Below the pieces are notes generated by a model. The model saw only the letters and a list, made by a program, of their open reading frames with translations, was not told the origin of the DNA and ran no database searches. Of a DNA stretch of 64,000 bases, positions 17,413 to 25,235 are shown one piece after another; position 1 is the stretch's first letter; each line of letters opens with the position of its first letter. Origin of the DNA: Acidaminobacter sp. JC074 (GTDB taxonomy: Bacteria > Bacillota > Clostridia > Peptostreptococcales > Acidaminobacteraceae); assembly GCF_022496765.1 (NCBI RefSeq), contig NZ_VANV01000012.1, positions 124,001 to 188,000 on the forward strand, in the 5' to 3' direction. The translations under genes and the position numbers were made by a program.

Positions 17413-17831
17413 TGATAGAAATTACTAAAATGGCAGATAAGTATCAAGAAGGTCTTAAAAAAATGATGACCATGGAAGGACTTGACTACAAGACAGTATC
17501 ACTTTGTTTAGATACCTTGTTTGTAGTGGTAGATAGATTAGATGTTTTAGGTTTTGGTTATTACAACTCATATGATGGTGAGGTTTACTTAGACCATCTA
17601 TACATCAAGAAAAATGAAAGATTAAACAAACTGGGTGACTCCTTATTCAGAGCCATCTTAAACAGTCTACAGCTTCAAGGCATCACTCAAATCTACATGA
17701 GACAAAGTGATTTATACGATGGCTTTTTAAAGGCAGAAAATATTGTTTTTGAAGAGGATAGATTTGCGATTGATACCATGGAGTTTTTTAACAGAAAATG
17801 CAGAGGCTCTAAAGAAGTTAAGATTCATTAA
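17412..17831 (+). CDS. Small GNAT-like acetyltransferase
   Basis: 139 residues, translationally coupled to rluB (TAATG). The pattern of a central acceptor strand (DGEVYLDHLYIKKNERLNKLG) followed by a helix and ending with a Phe/Glu-rich strand is like a compact GNAT fold, with RLNKLGDSLF in the place of the acetyl-CoA-binding loop, although the classic Q/RxxGxG/A is not well preserved. Substrate unknown. Ends at a strong terminator, so it closes the scpAB-rluB operon. Confidence 0.6.
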   Translation: MIEITKMADKYQEGLKKMMTMEGLDYKTVSLCLDTLFVVVDRLDVLGFGYYNSYDGEVYLDHLYIKKNERLNKLGDSLFRAILNSLQLQGITQIYMRQSDLYDGFLKAENIVFEEDRFAIDTMEFFNRKCRGSKEVKIH

Positions 17832-17854
17832 CCACATTGATATGTGGTTTTTTT
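17830..17854 (+). terminator. Terminator of the scpAB-rluB operon
   Basis: AACCACAT (17830-17837), loop TGAT, ATGTGGTT (17842-17849), then a run of T. Confidence 0.85.
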
Positions 17855-17883
17855 ATGTTCAGAAATTGCGCTTTGGTACATAC

Positions 17884-17913
17884 TTGCAGTTTGTTCTTTT
17901 ATTATTATATAAA
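17884..17913 (+). promoter_or_regulatory. Promoter of the metallopeptidase gene pair
   Basis: TTGCAG (17884-17889), 18-nt spacer, TATAAA (17908-17913), 33 nt before the ATG at 17947. Confidence 0.5.
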
Positions 17914-17946
17914 ATGATTGTAGACATAGTTTGAAAGGAAGCAGTT

Positions 17947-18786
17947 ATGAAGAAAAAAGATCTAATATTTATTTTACTAATTATTGTAGCCGTTATTTCA
18001 CTAAGTATATTATTAAATCCATTTAAGCATTCTATTCAAATGGATGATCAAGGTAACTACATATCAAGGTATGCTTGGGTATCTGGTCAGGAGTGGTCAG
18101 AACTGGATTTAACAGATGCCAATTATGACAGTCCTGAAGCATTTTTAAAGGATGTGGACGACTACGTTGAAATCATCGGGAAAGAACTTAACAGAAGTGA
18201 GTGGATCAACACAAACATAAAGGATGGGACCCTTGATAATTTGATCGAAATAAAGTTTTCTAGTGGAAGAAGTGAAGCCAGTGGTGGTGGTTACTTTGAA
18301 TCAGAAACTTATGTAAGACCTGTTATATTACTAAACATTGACGGATTCGAAGGTGGAAGAGACAATCTTATTCATGAGTTGGTACACATCATAGCACCTT
18401 ATACAAGTTCTAAGACCATGAGTGAAGGTCTGGCCTGTTACATAAATGATCATTATTCTAAGTATGATAAAACATTCTTGTTTGACGGTTCAGTTCATCT
18501 TATTGTTAAAGAGAATCTAGAAGGAAAGTATGGTAATCTTGTGGATTATCTTGGAAATAACGCTAATGGTTCAAATAAACTCTATACCTCAGATAAAAAG
18601 AGAGATATACTTTATTATGCATTTTCTGATTCTTTTACAACATATATCATTGAAAATGTAGGTATAGAAGACTATATGAGACTCTATCAATCTGACTTTA
18701 AAGATGAAGACTACATAGATGCTTTAGGTTCTGATCGACAAACATCTATAGATAGGTGGCAGGCATATATATTAGACTTTGAGTAA
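17947..18786 (+). CDS. Membrane-anchored putative zinc metallopeptidase
   Basis: 279 residues. One N-terminal membrane segment (about residues 5-23) with Lys-rich cytoplasmic tip, the rest predicted outside. HELVH at 143-147 followed by E160 in SEGLACYIND is the HExxH...E zinc site of gluzincin-type peptidases (peptidase MA-like). A later helical region FSDSFTTYIIENVGIEDYMRLY resembles the usual C-terminal part of such proteins. It is followed 17 nt later by another membrane-anchored protein, likely cotranscribed. Substrate unknown; could act on cell-surface or secreted proteins. Confidence 0.72.
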   Translation: MKKKDLIFILLIIVAVISLSILLNPFKHSIQMDDQGNYISRYAWVSGQEWSELDLTDANYDSPEAFLKDVDDYVEIIGKELNRSEWINTNIKDGTLDNLIEIKFSSGRSEASGGGYFESETYVRPVILLNIDGFEGGRDNLIHELVHIIAPYTSSKTMSEGLACYINDHYSKYDKTFLFDGSVHLIVKENLEGKYGNLVDYLGNNANGSNKLYTSDKKRDILYYAFSDSFTTYIIENVGIEDYMRLYQSDFKDEDYIDALGSDRQTSIDRWQAYILDFE

Positions 18787-18803
18787 GTGATTAAGAGGTG
18801 TAC

Positions 18804-19904
18804 ATGAAAAAGACTGTTTATATTATTATAGGAATACTGTCATTACTTCTGTTGGTAATGGGGTCTAACTATAGCAAACTACAAAATAACCAGACCATTT
18901 TAAGAAATAGAGTTTATGAGTTAGAGCAGGCCCATGCTGAGATAAAAAGTGGTTTAAGAGTCAATGAAACTAGCAATCAAAATTTACAAGAGGAAAACGA
19001 CAATTACAAGTTGATTGTAAAAAGACTGTTGGAACATGAACATTATTCGGACCTTTCTAAGATTATTCGAAAGACATATGATGTTAAGAGTTTGGTTACA
19101 ACTGATGATGCTTCATTTGAAGTGCCAAGAAACGGTAAGATCATCGTGGATTCTGAAAGTTTAGCCATAGAAATAAATATTGAACTACCACCTGACTTTG
19201 ATGAAGAATTTAATGATATGCTTCACCTCTATGACCGGTTTAACTTTGGTCTTATGTTAGATAAAGAACTTACGTCTGATTATCAAGTAGATAAAAAAAG
19301 GATTTATATTGAATATGATAAGCTTGAAGCAGATGACCGTATTGACATTTATGTCAGCAATGAACTTCAAACGCTTCTTGGCTTGTCTGATAGACATATT
19401 GAAATTATTAATAGACAAACTGAAAGTTCAGAAGCTTACCTAGAAAAGAACCTATCTCTAAAAGAGTTTGGAGGTTTTATTACTGGGGTATATAGCCATA
19501 AATTCGATTATGATAATAAGACCGTTATCCAGTCGGTAGATAGAGGTCCGAATGTTTTTTTTAACCTCGACTATGAAGGTGCACAGTCTATAGACTATAA
19601 ATTTGATAGAGGTATTAAAGTTATTAGTAAAAGAATTGGTAGTCAAGAGGAGTACTTTGATTTTCTGATATTACCTGAACAATTAAAGTTAGGTCAAGAG
19701 TGGACGAATAGAAGACGGTGTGTGCTTTCTGCATTAGATTATCAACTGGAAACTGCCATTGGAGTTTTAGACACCATAGAGGTCTCTCACTTTGAAAATG
19801 GTTTCTTAGTCTTTAAGAAATATTATGCAAGAAATCTTGGACTAGTTGCTACAGATTACGGTAATGGATGGGATAAAATCATTAAAATTGACTATACAAA
19901 ATAG
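18804..19904 (+). CDS. Membrane-anchored protein of unknown function
   Basis: 366 residues; one N-terminal membrane helix (about residues 3-20) followed by a heptad-rich region (about 22-75, RVYELEQAHAEIKSG) likely to form a coiled coil, then a mixed alpha/beta extracellular part with many Asp, Glu and Tyr. The C-terminal ~150 residues (LGQEWTNRR, then LETAIGVLDTIEV, YYARNLGLVATDYG) resemble the pattern of bacterial surface proteins that end in a small beta domain, but I do not recognise a family. The ATG at 18804 follows AGAGG at 5 nt; a GTG at 18798 is less likely. Paired with the metallopeptidase upstream. Confidence 0.6.
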   Translation: MKKTVYIIIGILSLLLLVMGSNYSKLQNNQTILRNRVYELEQAHAEIKSGLRVNETSNQNLQEENDNYKLIVKRLLEHEHYSDLSKIIRKTYDVKSLVTTDDASFEVPRNGKIIVDSESLAIEINIELPPDFDEEFNDMLHLYDRFNFGLMLDKELTSDYQVDKKRIYIEYDKLEADDRIDIYVSNELQTLLGLSDRHIEIINRQTESSEAYLEKNLSLKEFGGFITGVYSHKFDYDNKTVIQSVDRGPNVFFNLDYEGAQSIDYKFDRGIKVISKRIGSQEEYFDFLILPEQLKLGQEWTNRRRCVLSALDYQLETAIGVLDTIEVSHFENGFLVFKKYYARNLGLVATDYGNGWDKIIKIDYTK

Positions 19905-19930
19905 AAGTTCATTTTTATGGACTTTTTTTT
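19905..19930 (+). terminator. Terminator
   Basis: AAGTTCAT (19905-19912), TTTT loop, ATGGACTT (19917-19924) with one G-T pair, then T-run. The next ~370 bp to 20298 carry no gene but many repeats (see the following entries). Confidence 0.75.
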
Positions 19931-20044
19931 GATGCTTGTATGTGATTCTATTAAAGAACAATGGTTTTAAACTTTGAAAGCCTTGGAATAACTTTGTTTC
20001 AGAAAAATAATATTTTACTCTTATGACGTCTTTAACTTGTACAA

Positions 20045-20117
20045 TTGTATACGATTATATGAAAATGTGGTTATATTGTATACTATACGCAAGAATTTAG
20101 TAAATATAATTGTATAC
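20045..20117 (+). repeat. Three TTGTATAC repeats upstream of the oxidoreductase operon
   Basis: The 8-mer TTGTATAC occurs at 20045-20052, 20076-20083 and 20110-20117, 31 and 34 bp apart (about three helical turns). The first and third are part of the longer AATTGTATAC. GTATAC is itself a palindrome. All lie upstream of the likely -35, so they could be sites for an activator or a cooperatively binding repressor. Confidence 0.65.
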
Positions 20118-20128
20118 CATTATTCTTC

Positions 20129-20167
20129 TGCAATTTTTATTGCATAATCTATAGGGTGTGTTATTAT
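20129..20167 (+). promoter_or_regulatory. Promoter and operator of the 2-oxoacid oxidoreductase operon
   Basis: TTGCAT (20140-20145), 16-nt spacer, TATTAT (20162-20167). The -35 is overlapped by an inverted repeat TGCAAT-TTTT-ATTGCA (20129-20144). Similar TGCAA/TTGCA arms occur before the membrane protein at 62394. Confidence 0.5.
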
Positions 20168-20186
20168 GTAGATGATTCAATAAAGA

Positions 20187-20205
20187 TTTAACAAAGTTTG
20201 TTAAA
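20187..20205 (+). promoter_or_regulatory. 19-bp perfect palindrome just downstream of the predicted start site
   Basis: TTTAACAAA-G-TTTGTTAAA at 20187-20205 has 9-bp arms around one base. It resembles a Rex operator with the two half-sites in swapped order (Rex has TTGTTAA then TTAACAA), so it is not called a Rex box. Position suggests a roadblock-type operator. Confidence 0.55.
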
Positions 20206-20209
20206 AAAT

Positions 20210-20267
20210 AGCGATCTAACATAAGTGAAATCGCTTAAAAAAAGCGTAAGAAAACAAACGTTTTCTT
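20210..20267 (+). other. Leader RNA with competing hairpins
   Basis: AGCGAT (20210-20215) can pair with ATCGCT (20230-20235); CGCTT (20232-20236) can instead pair with AAGCG (20242-20246), so these two are mutually exclusive. A third hairpin is AAGAAAAC (20248-20255), loop AAAC, GTTTTCTT (20260-20267). No terminator-type T-run follows. It lies just before the ribosome binding site of the ferredoxin subunit. Confidence 0.4.
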
Positions 20268-20298
20268 AAAGATAACAAGAATAAAGGGGGTCTTCACG

Positions 20299-20502
20299 TT
20301 GAGCGGGAAGAAGAACTTAGAAATCAAAAAAGAATGGTGTAAAGGTTGTGGCATTTGTGTAGCATTTTGCCCGAAGCAAGTATTAGCTTTAGACTCAAAT
20401 GAAAAAATTGATATCGTAAATAGAGATGCATGTATCTCATGTGGACAATGTGAATTAAGATGTCCAGACTTTGCGATCTTCTTAACAGGAGGTAACGAAT
20501 AA
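20299..20502 (+). CDS. korD: 2-oxoacid:ferredoxin oxidoreductase, ferredoxin (delta) subunit
   Basis: 67-residue 2[4Fe-4S] ferredoxin-like subunit that carries electrons from the TPP-containing core to free ferredoxin. Two clusters are seen: CKGCGICVAFCPK and CISCGQCELRCPD. TTG start with AAAGGGGG upstream at good spacing; no better start exists. The stop overlaps the alpha-subunit ATG by one base. Gene order delta-alpha-beta-gamma is typical for the 2-oxoglutarate or branched-chain 2-oxoacid enzymes of anaerobes; which substrate applies is not decided by the sequence. Confidence 0.92.
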   Translation: MSGKKNLEIKKEWCKGCGICVAFCPKQVLALDSNEKIDIVNRDACISCGQCELRCPDFAIFLTGGNE

Positions 20503-21638
20503 TGGCTGAAAAGAACGTAAAATTACTACAAGGTAATGAGGCTTGTGTAGAAGGTGCTTTATATGCAGGTATGACATTCTACTCTGGTTACCCAATCACA
20601 CCATCAACTGAGATTGCTGAAGACTCAGCTTTAAAGCTACCTAAGGTAGGTGGCAAGTTTATTCAGATGGAAGATGAAATCGCTGGTATTGCTGCTGCAA
20701 TCGGTGGTTCATTAACAGGTGCTAAATCAATGACTGCAACTTCAGGTCCTGGTTTATCATTAAAATTAGAAAATATCGGCTATGCTGCAATTGCAGAAAT
20801 TCCGTTAGTAATAGTAAATGTACAAAGAGGTGGTCCATCTACTGGTCTTCCTACATCTCCTGCACAAGGTGACATCATGCAAGCTAAATGGGGTTCACAT
20901 GGTGACTACCCAATTATCGCATTATCACCACAGTCAGTAAGAGAAACTTTTGATTTAACAGTAAGAGCTTTTAACTTAGCTGAAAAATATAGAACACCTG
21001 TTATTTTATTAACAGATGAAGTTGTGGGCCACATGAGAGAAAAAATTGTTATCCCAGAGCCAGGTGAGTTAGAAATATTTGATAGAATTAAGCCAGAAGC
21101 AAACACTGATTATAAGGCTTACAAAGTTGAAGAAGGTGACATCGTTCCTAAAATGGCGCCATTCGGTGCAGGTTATAGATACCATGTAACTGGTTTATTC
21201 CATGATGAGACTGGTTTCCCATCAAACTCTTCAGAAAACGCTAAATTTATGTTAGATAGAATGATGGCTAAAATTGAAGATAACAAAGAAGACATCATCA
21301 CTTATGACGAGTTCATGATGGAAGATGCAGAGTTTGTTATCATCTCTTACGGTTCATCTGCTAGAACATGTAAAACTTCTGTTAGAAAGTTAAGAGAAAG
21401 AGGCATTAAGGCTGGTTTATTTAGACCAATTACTATTTGGCCATCTCCACAAGATCAAATCAAAGAGATCGGTAAAAAAGTAGACAATATTTTAGTAGCT
21501 GAAATGAACTTAGGTCAGTACTCGCAAGAAGTTGAGAGACTTGTAAAGTCAGATGCTGAAGTACACCATATTGGCCGTGCTAATGGTGAAGTTTTAACAC
21601 CAGACGAAATTGTTTCTAAAGTAATGGAGGTTCTATAA
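20502..21638 (+). CDS. korA: 2-oxoacid:ferredoxin oxidoreductase, alpha subunit
   Basis: 378 residues carrying the pyrimidine-binding side of the thiamine diphosphate site and the transketolase C-terminal-like domain. GNEACVEGALYAG and YSGYPITPSTEIAE at the N-terminus and ATSGPGLSLKLENIGYA are family hallmarks; AEMNLGQYSQEVERLV lies near the C-terminus. Oxidative decarboxylation of a 2-oxoacid to acyl-CoA with reduced ferredoxin is expected, or the reverse for carbon fixation. Coupled to its neighbours by 1-nt overlaps on both sides. 2-oxoglutarate (Kor) and branched-chain 2-oxoacid (Vor) enzymes cannot be separated by eye. Confidence 0.93.
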   Translation: MAEKNVKLLQGNEACVEGALYAGMTFYSGYPITPSTEIAEDSALKLPKVGGKFIQMEDEIAGIAAAIGGSLTGAKSMTATSGPGLSLKLENIGYAAIAEIPLVIVNVQRGGPSTGLPTSPAQGDIMQAKWGSHGDYPIIALSPQSVRETFDLTVRAFNLAEKYRTPVILLTDEVVGHMREKIVIPEPGELEIFDRIKPEANTDYKAYKVEEGDIVPKMAPFGAGYRYHVTGLFHDETGFPSNSSENAKFMLDRMMAKIEDNKEDIITYDEFMMEDAEFVIISYGSSARTCKTSVRKLRERGIKAGLFRPITIWPSPQDQIKEIGKKVDNILVAEMNLGQYSQEVERLVKSDAEVHHIGRANGEVLTPDEIVSKVMEVL

Positions 21639-22462
21639 TGAATAGCGAATTAGTATCAAAGTTCTTCAGAGAAGACAAATTACCTCATATTTGGTGCCCT
21701 GGTTGTGGCCACGGTATCATCATGCGTTCTATTGCTGAGGCAATTAATAACTTAGGTTTAGATAAAGATAAGGTTGTTGTAGTATCAGGTATCGGTTGTT
21801 CATCTAGAGCACCTGGTTACATGGACTTTAACACACTACATACAACACATGGTAGAGCATTGGCTTTCGCAACTGGTGTAAAGCATGCAAACCCAGAATT
21901 AGAAGTAATTGTAATTACGGGTGACGGTGATGCTTCAGCAATCGGTGGTAACCACTTAATCCACGCTTGTAGAAGAAACATCGGCATCACAACAATTGTA
22001 TTTAACAACAACATTTATGGTATGACAGGTGGTCAATACTCTCCAACGACTCCTACAGGCGACTTAGGTACAACGGCTCCTTACGGAAATGTGGATCCAG
22101 CGTTTGATATCGCGAAGTTGGCAGCGGCTGCAGGTGCAACTTATGCTGCAAGAACAACTGCTTACCATGCAAGACCAATGACTAAGTACATTGAAAAAGC
22201 AATTGCTCATAAAGGTTTCTCTTTAGTAGAAGCTATCTCTGTTTGTCCAACATACTATGGTAGAAAGAACAAAAAAGGTTCAGCTGTTGCAATGATGAAC
22301 TTCTTAAAAGATTCTTTTGTAGATGTAAAGGCTGCTGAGAAGTTACCTGCTGAGAAATTAGTTGGTAAGCACATTATGGGTGAATTCAAACATGACGAAA
22401 CTCAAACAGAATATACAGAAAAATATGCAGAAATCATTGAGCGTATGAAAGGAGCTAAATAA
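21638..22462 (+). CDS. korB: 2-oxoacid:ferredoxin oxidoreductase, beta subunit
   Basis: 274 residues, binding the diphosphate of thiamine diphosphate: CPGCGHGIIMRSI near the N-terminus, ITGDGDASAIGGNHLIHA, and NNNIYGMTGGQYSPTTP. These are the conserved motifs of the beta chain of 2-oxoacid:ferredoxin oxidoreductases. AGGAGG precedes the ATG within the end of korA and the stop overlaps korC by one base. Same operon and substrate uncertainty as korA. Confidence 0.94.
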   Translation: MNSELVSKFFREDKLPHIWCPGCGHGIIMRSIAEAINNLGLDKDKVVVVSGIGCSSRAPGYMDFNTLHTTHGRALAFATGVKHANPELEVIVITGDGDASAIGGNHLIHACRRNIGITTIVFNNNIYGMTGGQYSPTTPTGDLGTTAPYGNVDPAFDIAKLAAAAGATYAARTTAYHARPMTKYIEKAIAHKGFSLVEAISVCPTYYGRKNKKGSAVAMMNFLKDSFVDVKAAEKLPAEKLVGKHIMGEFKHDETQTEYTEKYAEIIERMKGAK

Positions 22463-22995
22463 TGTCTAATCAAGTAGAATTAAGATTATCTGGATCAGGT
22501 GGACAAGGTCTTTTACTTGCTGGTATTATCCTTTCAGAAGCAGCAATCGGTGAAGATAAGAATGCAGTTCAAACGCAGTCTTATGGTCCTGAGGCACGTG
22601 GTGGTGCTTCTAAGGCAGAAGTTATCATCTCAAATGAAGATATTGACTTCCCAAAAGTAACTGCTCCAAACGTAGTTTTAGCATTAACTCAAGTTGCTGC
22701 TGATAAATATGTTGAATCTGTGCGAGAAGATGGTATAGTTATAGTAGATTCAAAAATAGTTTTACCTGAAACGTTAAAGTGCGACAAAGTGATCAGTGTA
22801 CCAATTATTGATACAGCGATTGATAAAATCGGTAAGTCGATTGTTGCTAACATCATTGCAATTGGTGTTATCCAACAAGCTACTCAAATTGTATCTAAAG
22901 AAGTAGTTGAAGCTGCGGTACTTAAGAGAGTTCCAAAAGGTACTGAAGATCTAAATAAAGCAGCACTTCAAGCAGGTTATGAGTTAGCGAAATAA
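22462..22995 (+). CDS. korC: 2-oxoacid:ferredoxin oxidoreductase, gamma subunit
   Basis: 177 residues with the gamma-domain signature GSGGQGLLLAGIILSEAA and YGPEARGGASKAEVIIS. The subunit completes the four-chain enzyme and probably contributes to coenzyme A handling. AAAGGAG lies before the ATG. It is the last structural gene; an RpiR-type regulator begins 13 nt downstream. Confidence 0.93.
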   Translation: MSNQVELRLSGSGGQGLLLAGIILSEAAIGEDKNAVQTQSYGPEARGGASKAEVIISNEDIDFPKVTAPNVVLALTQVAADKYVESVREDGIVIVDSKIVLPETLKCDKVISVPIIDTAIDKIGKSIVANIIAIGVIQQATQIVSKEVVEAAVLKRVPKGTEDLNKAALQAGYELAK

Positions 22996-23008
22996 TAAGG
23001 AGTGTGTC

Positions 23009-23893
23009 ATGAGCGGAGAATACAAAGATCTACTAAATCGTATACAGAGTCGGTTTAAGAAGCTGAGTAAGGGACAGAAGCGGATTGCAGATTATATACT
23101 CAATAATTACGATAAGGTTGCGTTCATGACAGCAGCTTCATTAGGACAAGCAGTTGATGTAAGTGAATCAACTGTTGTTCGCTTTGCAAATGCTTTAGGT
23201 TATGGTGGTTATCCAAAACTACAAAAGGCTTTACAGGAGTCTATTAAGACCAAGTTGACAACTGTTCAGAGATTTGAAATGTCTAAGGAGTTAGAATCAA
23301 ATTCAGATTTGTATAGAAAGATCATGACTCAGGACATTGAAAATATTCAAAGGTCCTTGGATGATTTGGATATGGATAATTTGATGAACATTGCTGATGA
23401 AATCCATAAGGCCAGACGTGTTTACGTATTAGGTCTAAGATCTTCAGCTGTACTGGCTCAATATTTATCCTTTTATTTAAACTTTGCTATTGATCGTGTA
23501 AATGTTATACCTGTAGGTGTTTTGGACCCATTTGATTCTGTTATCAACTTATCTGAGGAAGATTTATTGATTGTCATTACTTTCCCTAGATATTCGAATC
23601 AGACATTAAAGCTTGCAAAATATGTTCATGAAAAAAATGTACCGATTATTTCTATTACCGATTCAGTATTGTCGCCAGTGGCTTCTATGTCAAAACATAC
23701 TTTAACAGCCAAGTACGACATGATGACATTTATTGATTCATTGGTTGCACCTATGAGTGTGATCAACTCTTTGATACTGGCAGTTGGTATGAAAAACCGA
23801 GAGTTCTTGGACCATAAATTTAAGGAATTAGAAAAGATATGGGAAGAGTCTCATACTTACAGTGATAAGTATGAAGCGGAAACGAAATATTGA
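23009..23893 (+). CDS. MurR/RpiR family transcriptional regulator
   Basis: 294 residues: N-terminal HTH_6 domain (about 1-80; ISKGQKRIADYIL-like start and VDVSESTVVRFANALGYGGYPKLQ) and a C-terminal SIS phosphosugar-binding domain (ARRVYVLGLRSSAVLAQYL, then DLLIVITFPRYSNQT). Such regulators respond to sugar phosphates. AAGGAG lies before the ATG. It directly follows korC and precedes a strong terminator, so it probably rides on the kor transcript and may regulate it; this is inferred from position. Confidence 0.9.
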   Translation: MSGEYKDLLNRIQSRFKKLSKGQKRIADYILNNYDKVAFMTAASLGQAVDVSESTVVRFANALGYGGYPKLQKALQESIKTKLTTVQRFEMSKELESNSDLYRKIMTQDIENIQRSLDDLDMDNLMNIADEIHKARRVYVLGLRSSAVLAQYLSFYLNFAIDRVNVIPVGVLDPFDSVINLSEEDLLIVITFPRYSNQTLKLAKYVHEKNVPIISITDSVLSPVASMSKHTLTAKYDMMTFIDSLVAPMSVINSLILAVGMKNREFLDHKFKELEKIWEESHTYSDKYEAETKY

Positions 23894-23928
23894 TATAAAA
23901 GTACATCTATTGTATAATCTTAAAGTAG

Positions 23929-23956
23929 CATACCATCTTAGGATGGTATGTTTTTT
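23929..23956 (+). terminator. Terminator of the kor-rpiR operon
   Basis: CATACCATC (23929-23937), loop TTAG, GATGGTATG (23942-23950), then six T. Confidence 0.9.
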
Positions 23957-23998
23957 AGTTTAACTCCATTTATAATGGATGTAGAAAGAAGGGTATGT

Positions 23999-24649
23999 AT
24001 GTTTTTAAGTATTGCAGTCGATGGTCCAGCTGGATCAGGTAAATCTACCGTAGCTAAGGCGGTAGCTAAAAATCTAGGAATTACCTATTTGGATACAGGT
24101 GCTATGTATCGTATGGTAACTTTAGATGTCTTAAGAAATAAGGTTTCAATAAAGGATATGGAGGCCATAAAAACTTTATTGGATAAAATAAAAATTGAAT
24201 TTAGAACAGAAGGTTTGTTTTTAAATAACGATGATGTGACGACAGAAATTAGAAATGATGTTGTAGCCAATCATGTATCGGATGTAGCTGCTATTGGCAT
24301 TGTTCGTGAAAAAATGGTGGCTATGCAACGTGAGATTGCAAAAGGTCAATCCATCATCATGGATGGTCGTGATATCGGTACTCATGTATTAAAGGATGCA
24401 TCACACAAGTTTTACCTGGTAGCTTCTGTAGAAGAAAGAGCCAAAAGACGTCTTCTTGAATTTGAAGCACAAGGTATAGATATGACCCTTGAAGAGCTGA
24501 TGAAGGACATAGAAAGAAGAGATGGCATTGACTCAAACAGAGAGATTAATCCACTTAAACAAGCTCATGATGCTATACTTGTTGATACAACTAAAATGAC
24601 GATTGAAGAAGTAATAAACTTTATTATGTCGGAGGTAAATCATGCGTAA
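23999..24649 (+). CDS. cmk: Cytidylate kinase
   Basis: Phosphorylates CMP and dCMP with ATP. 216 residues; P-loop DGPAGSGKSTVAKAV near residue 6, DTGAMYRM, and MDGRDIGTHVL. A longer frame opens at 23948 but begins inside the upstream terminator; the ATG at 23999 has AGAAGGG 5 nt upstream. TATAAT at 23971-23976 may be its -10. First gene of cmk-plsC-ispH-rpsA, a conserved clostridial order. Confidence 0.96.
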   Translation: MFLSIAVDGPAGSGKSTVAKAVAKNLGITYLDTGAMYRMVTLDVLRNKVSIKDMEAIKTLLDKIKIEFRTEGLFLNNDDVTTEIRNDVVANHVSDVAAIGIVREKMVAMQREIAKGQSIIMDGRDIGTHVLKDASHKFYLVASVEERAKRRLLEFEAQGIDMTLEELMKDIERRDGIDSNREINPLKQAHDAILVDTTKMTIEEVINFIMSEVNHA

Positions 24650-25235
24650 ATTTATCAAGTTGATGTTTCGTTTCTATTATAAGATCATGTTTGGTGTTAA
24701 AGTTCATGGCCTAGAGAAATTGCCAGACAGAGATGCCTATTTGATTTGTTCTAACCACTTAGATGCGAGAGATCCTTTTGTCATCGGTTCTGCCCTTGAT
24801 CCAGAAATATCAATTCTTGCTAAAAAAGAACTCTTTAAGAATAAGATTGTTGCATGGTTTATTTCTTTAAATGGTGCCATTCCAGTAGACCGTGAAGCCA
24901 ATGACATCTCTGCAATTAAGGGGGCTTTAAAGATCCTAAAGGGTGGCAATGTTATGATGTTGTTTCCTGAAGGTACAAGAAATAAAACCAAGGTGCCTTT
25001 AGAAGCTAAACCTGGTGTGGCCATGATTGCTGTTAAAGCCAAAGTACCGATTGTACCTATTTCATTTATAGCAGAGTACAAACACTTTAAGAAAATGCAT
25101 GTGGTTATCCATGATCCTATATATTTAGATGAGTATTTTGATCAAAGAATGACAACAGAAAAATATCAGGAAATTTCACAAAACATTCTTGATAAGATTT
25201 ATGAAGGTGTGAATGATGAAAATTATAATAGCTGA
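24642..25235 (+). CDS. plsC: 1-acyl-sn-glycerol-3-phosphate acyltransferase
   Basis: Second acyltransfer of phosphatidic acid synthesis at the inner face of the membrane. 197 residues; the HxxxxD motif is in SNHLDARDPF and the glycerol-phosphate-binding motif is FPEGTRN. It overlaps cmk by 8 nt with GGAGG before the ATG and overlaps ispH by about 20 nt, so translation is coupled. Confidence 0.93.
   Translation: MRKFIKLMFRFYYKIMFGVKVHGLEKLPDRDAYLICSNHLDARDPFVIGSALDPEISILAKKELFKNKIVAWFISLNGAIPVDREANDISAIKGALKILKGGNVMMLFPEGTRNKTKVPLEAKPGVAMIAVKAKVPIVPISFIAEYKHFKKMHVVIHDPIYLDEYFDQRMTTEKYQEISQNILDKIYEGVNDENYNS

Noticed and set aside
20187-20205. Rex operator
   Set aside because: The half-sites are in the reverse order and spacing of the known Rex box, so only a palindrome is claimed.
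20248-20267. CcpA cre site in the kor leader
   Set aside because: AAGAAAAC-AAAC-GTTTTCTT lacks the central CG arrangement and spacing of a cre site.
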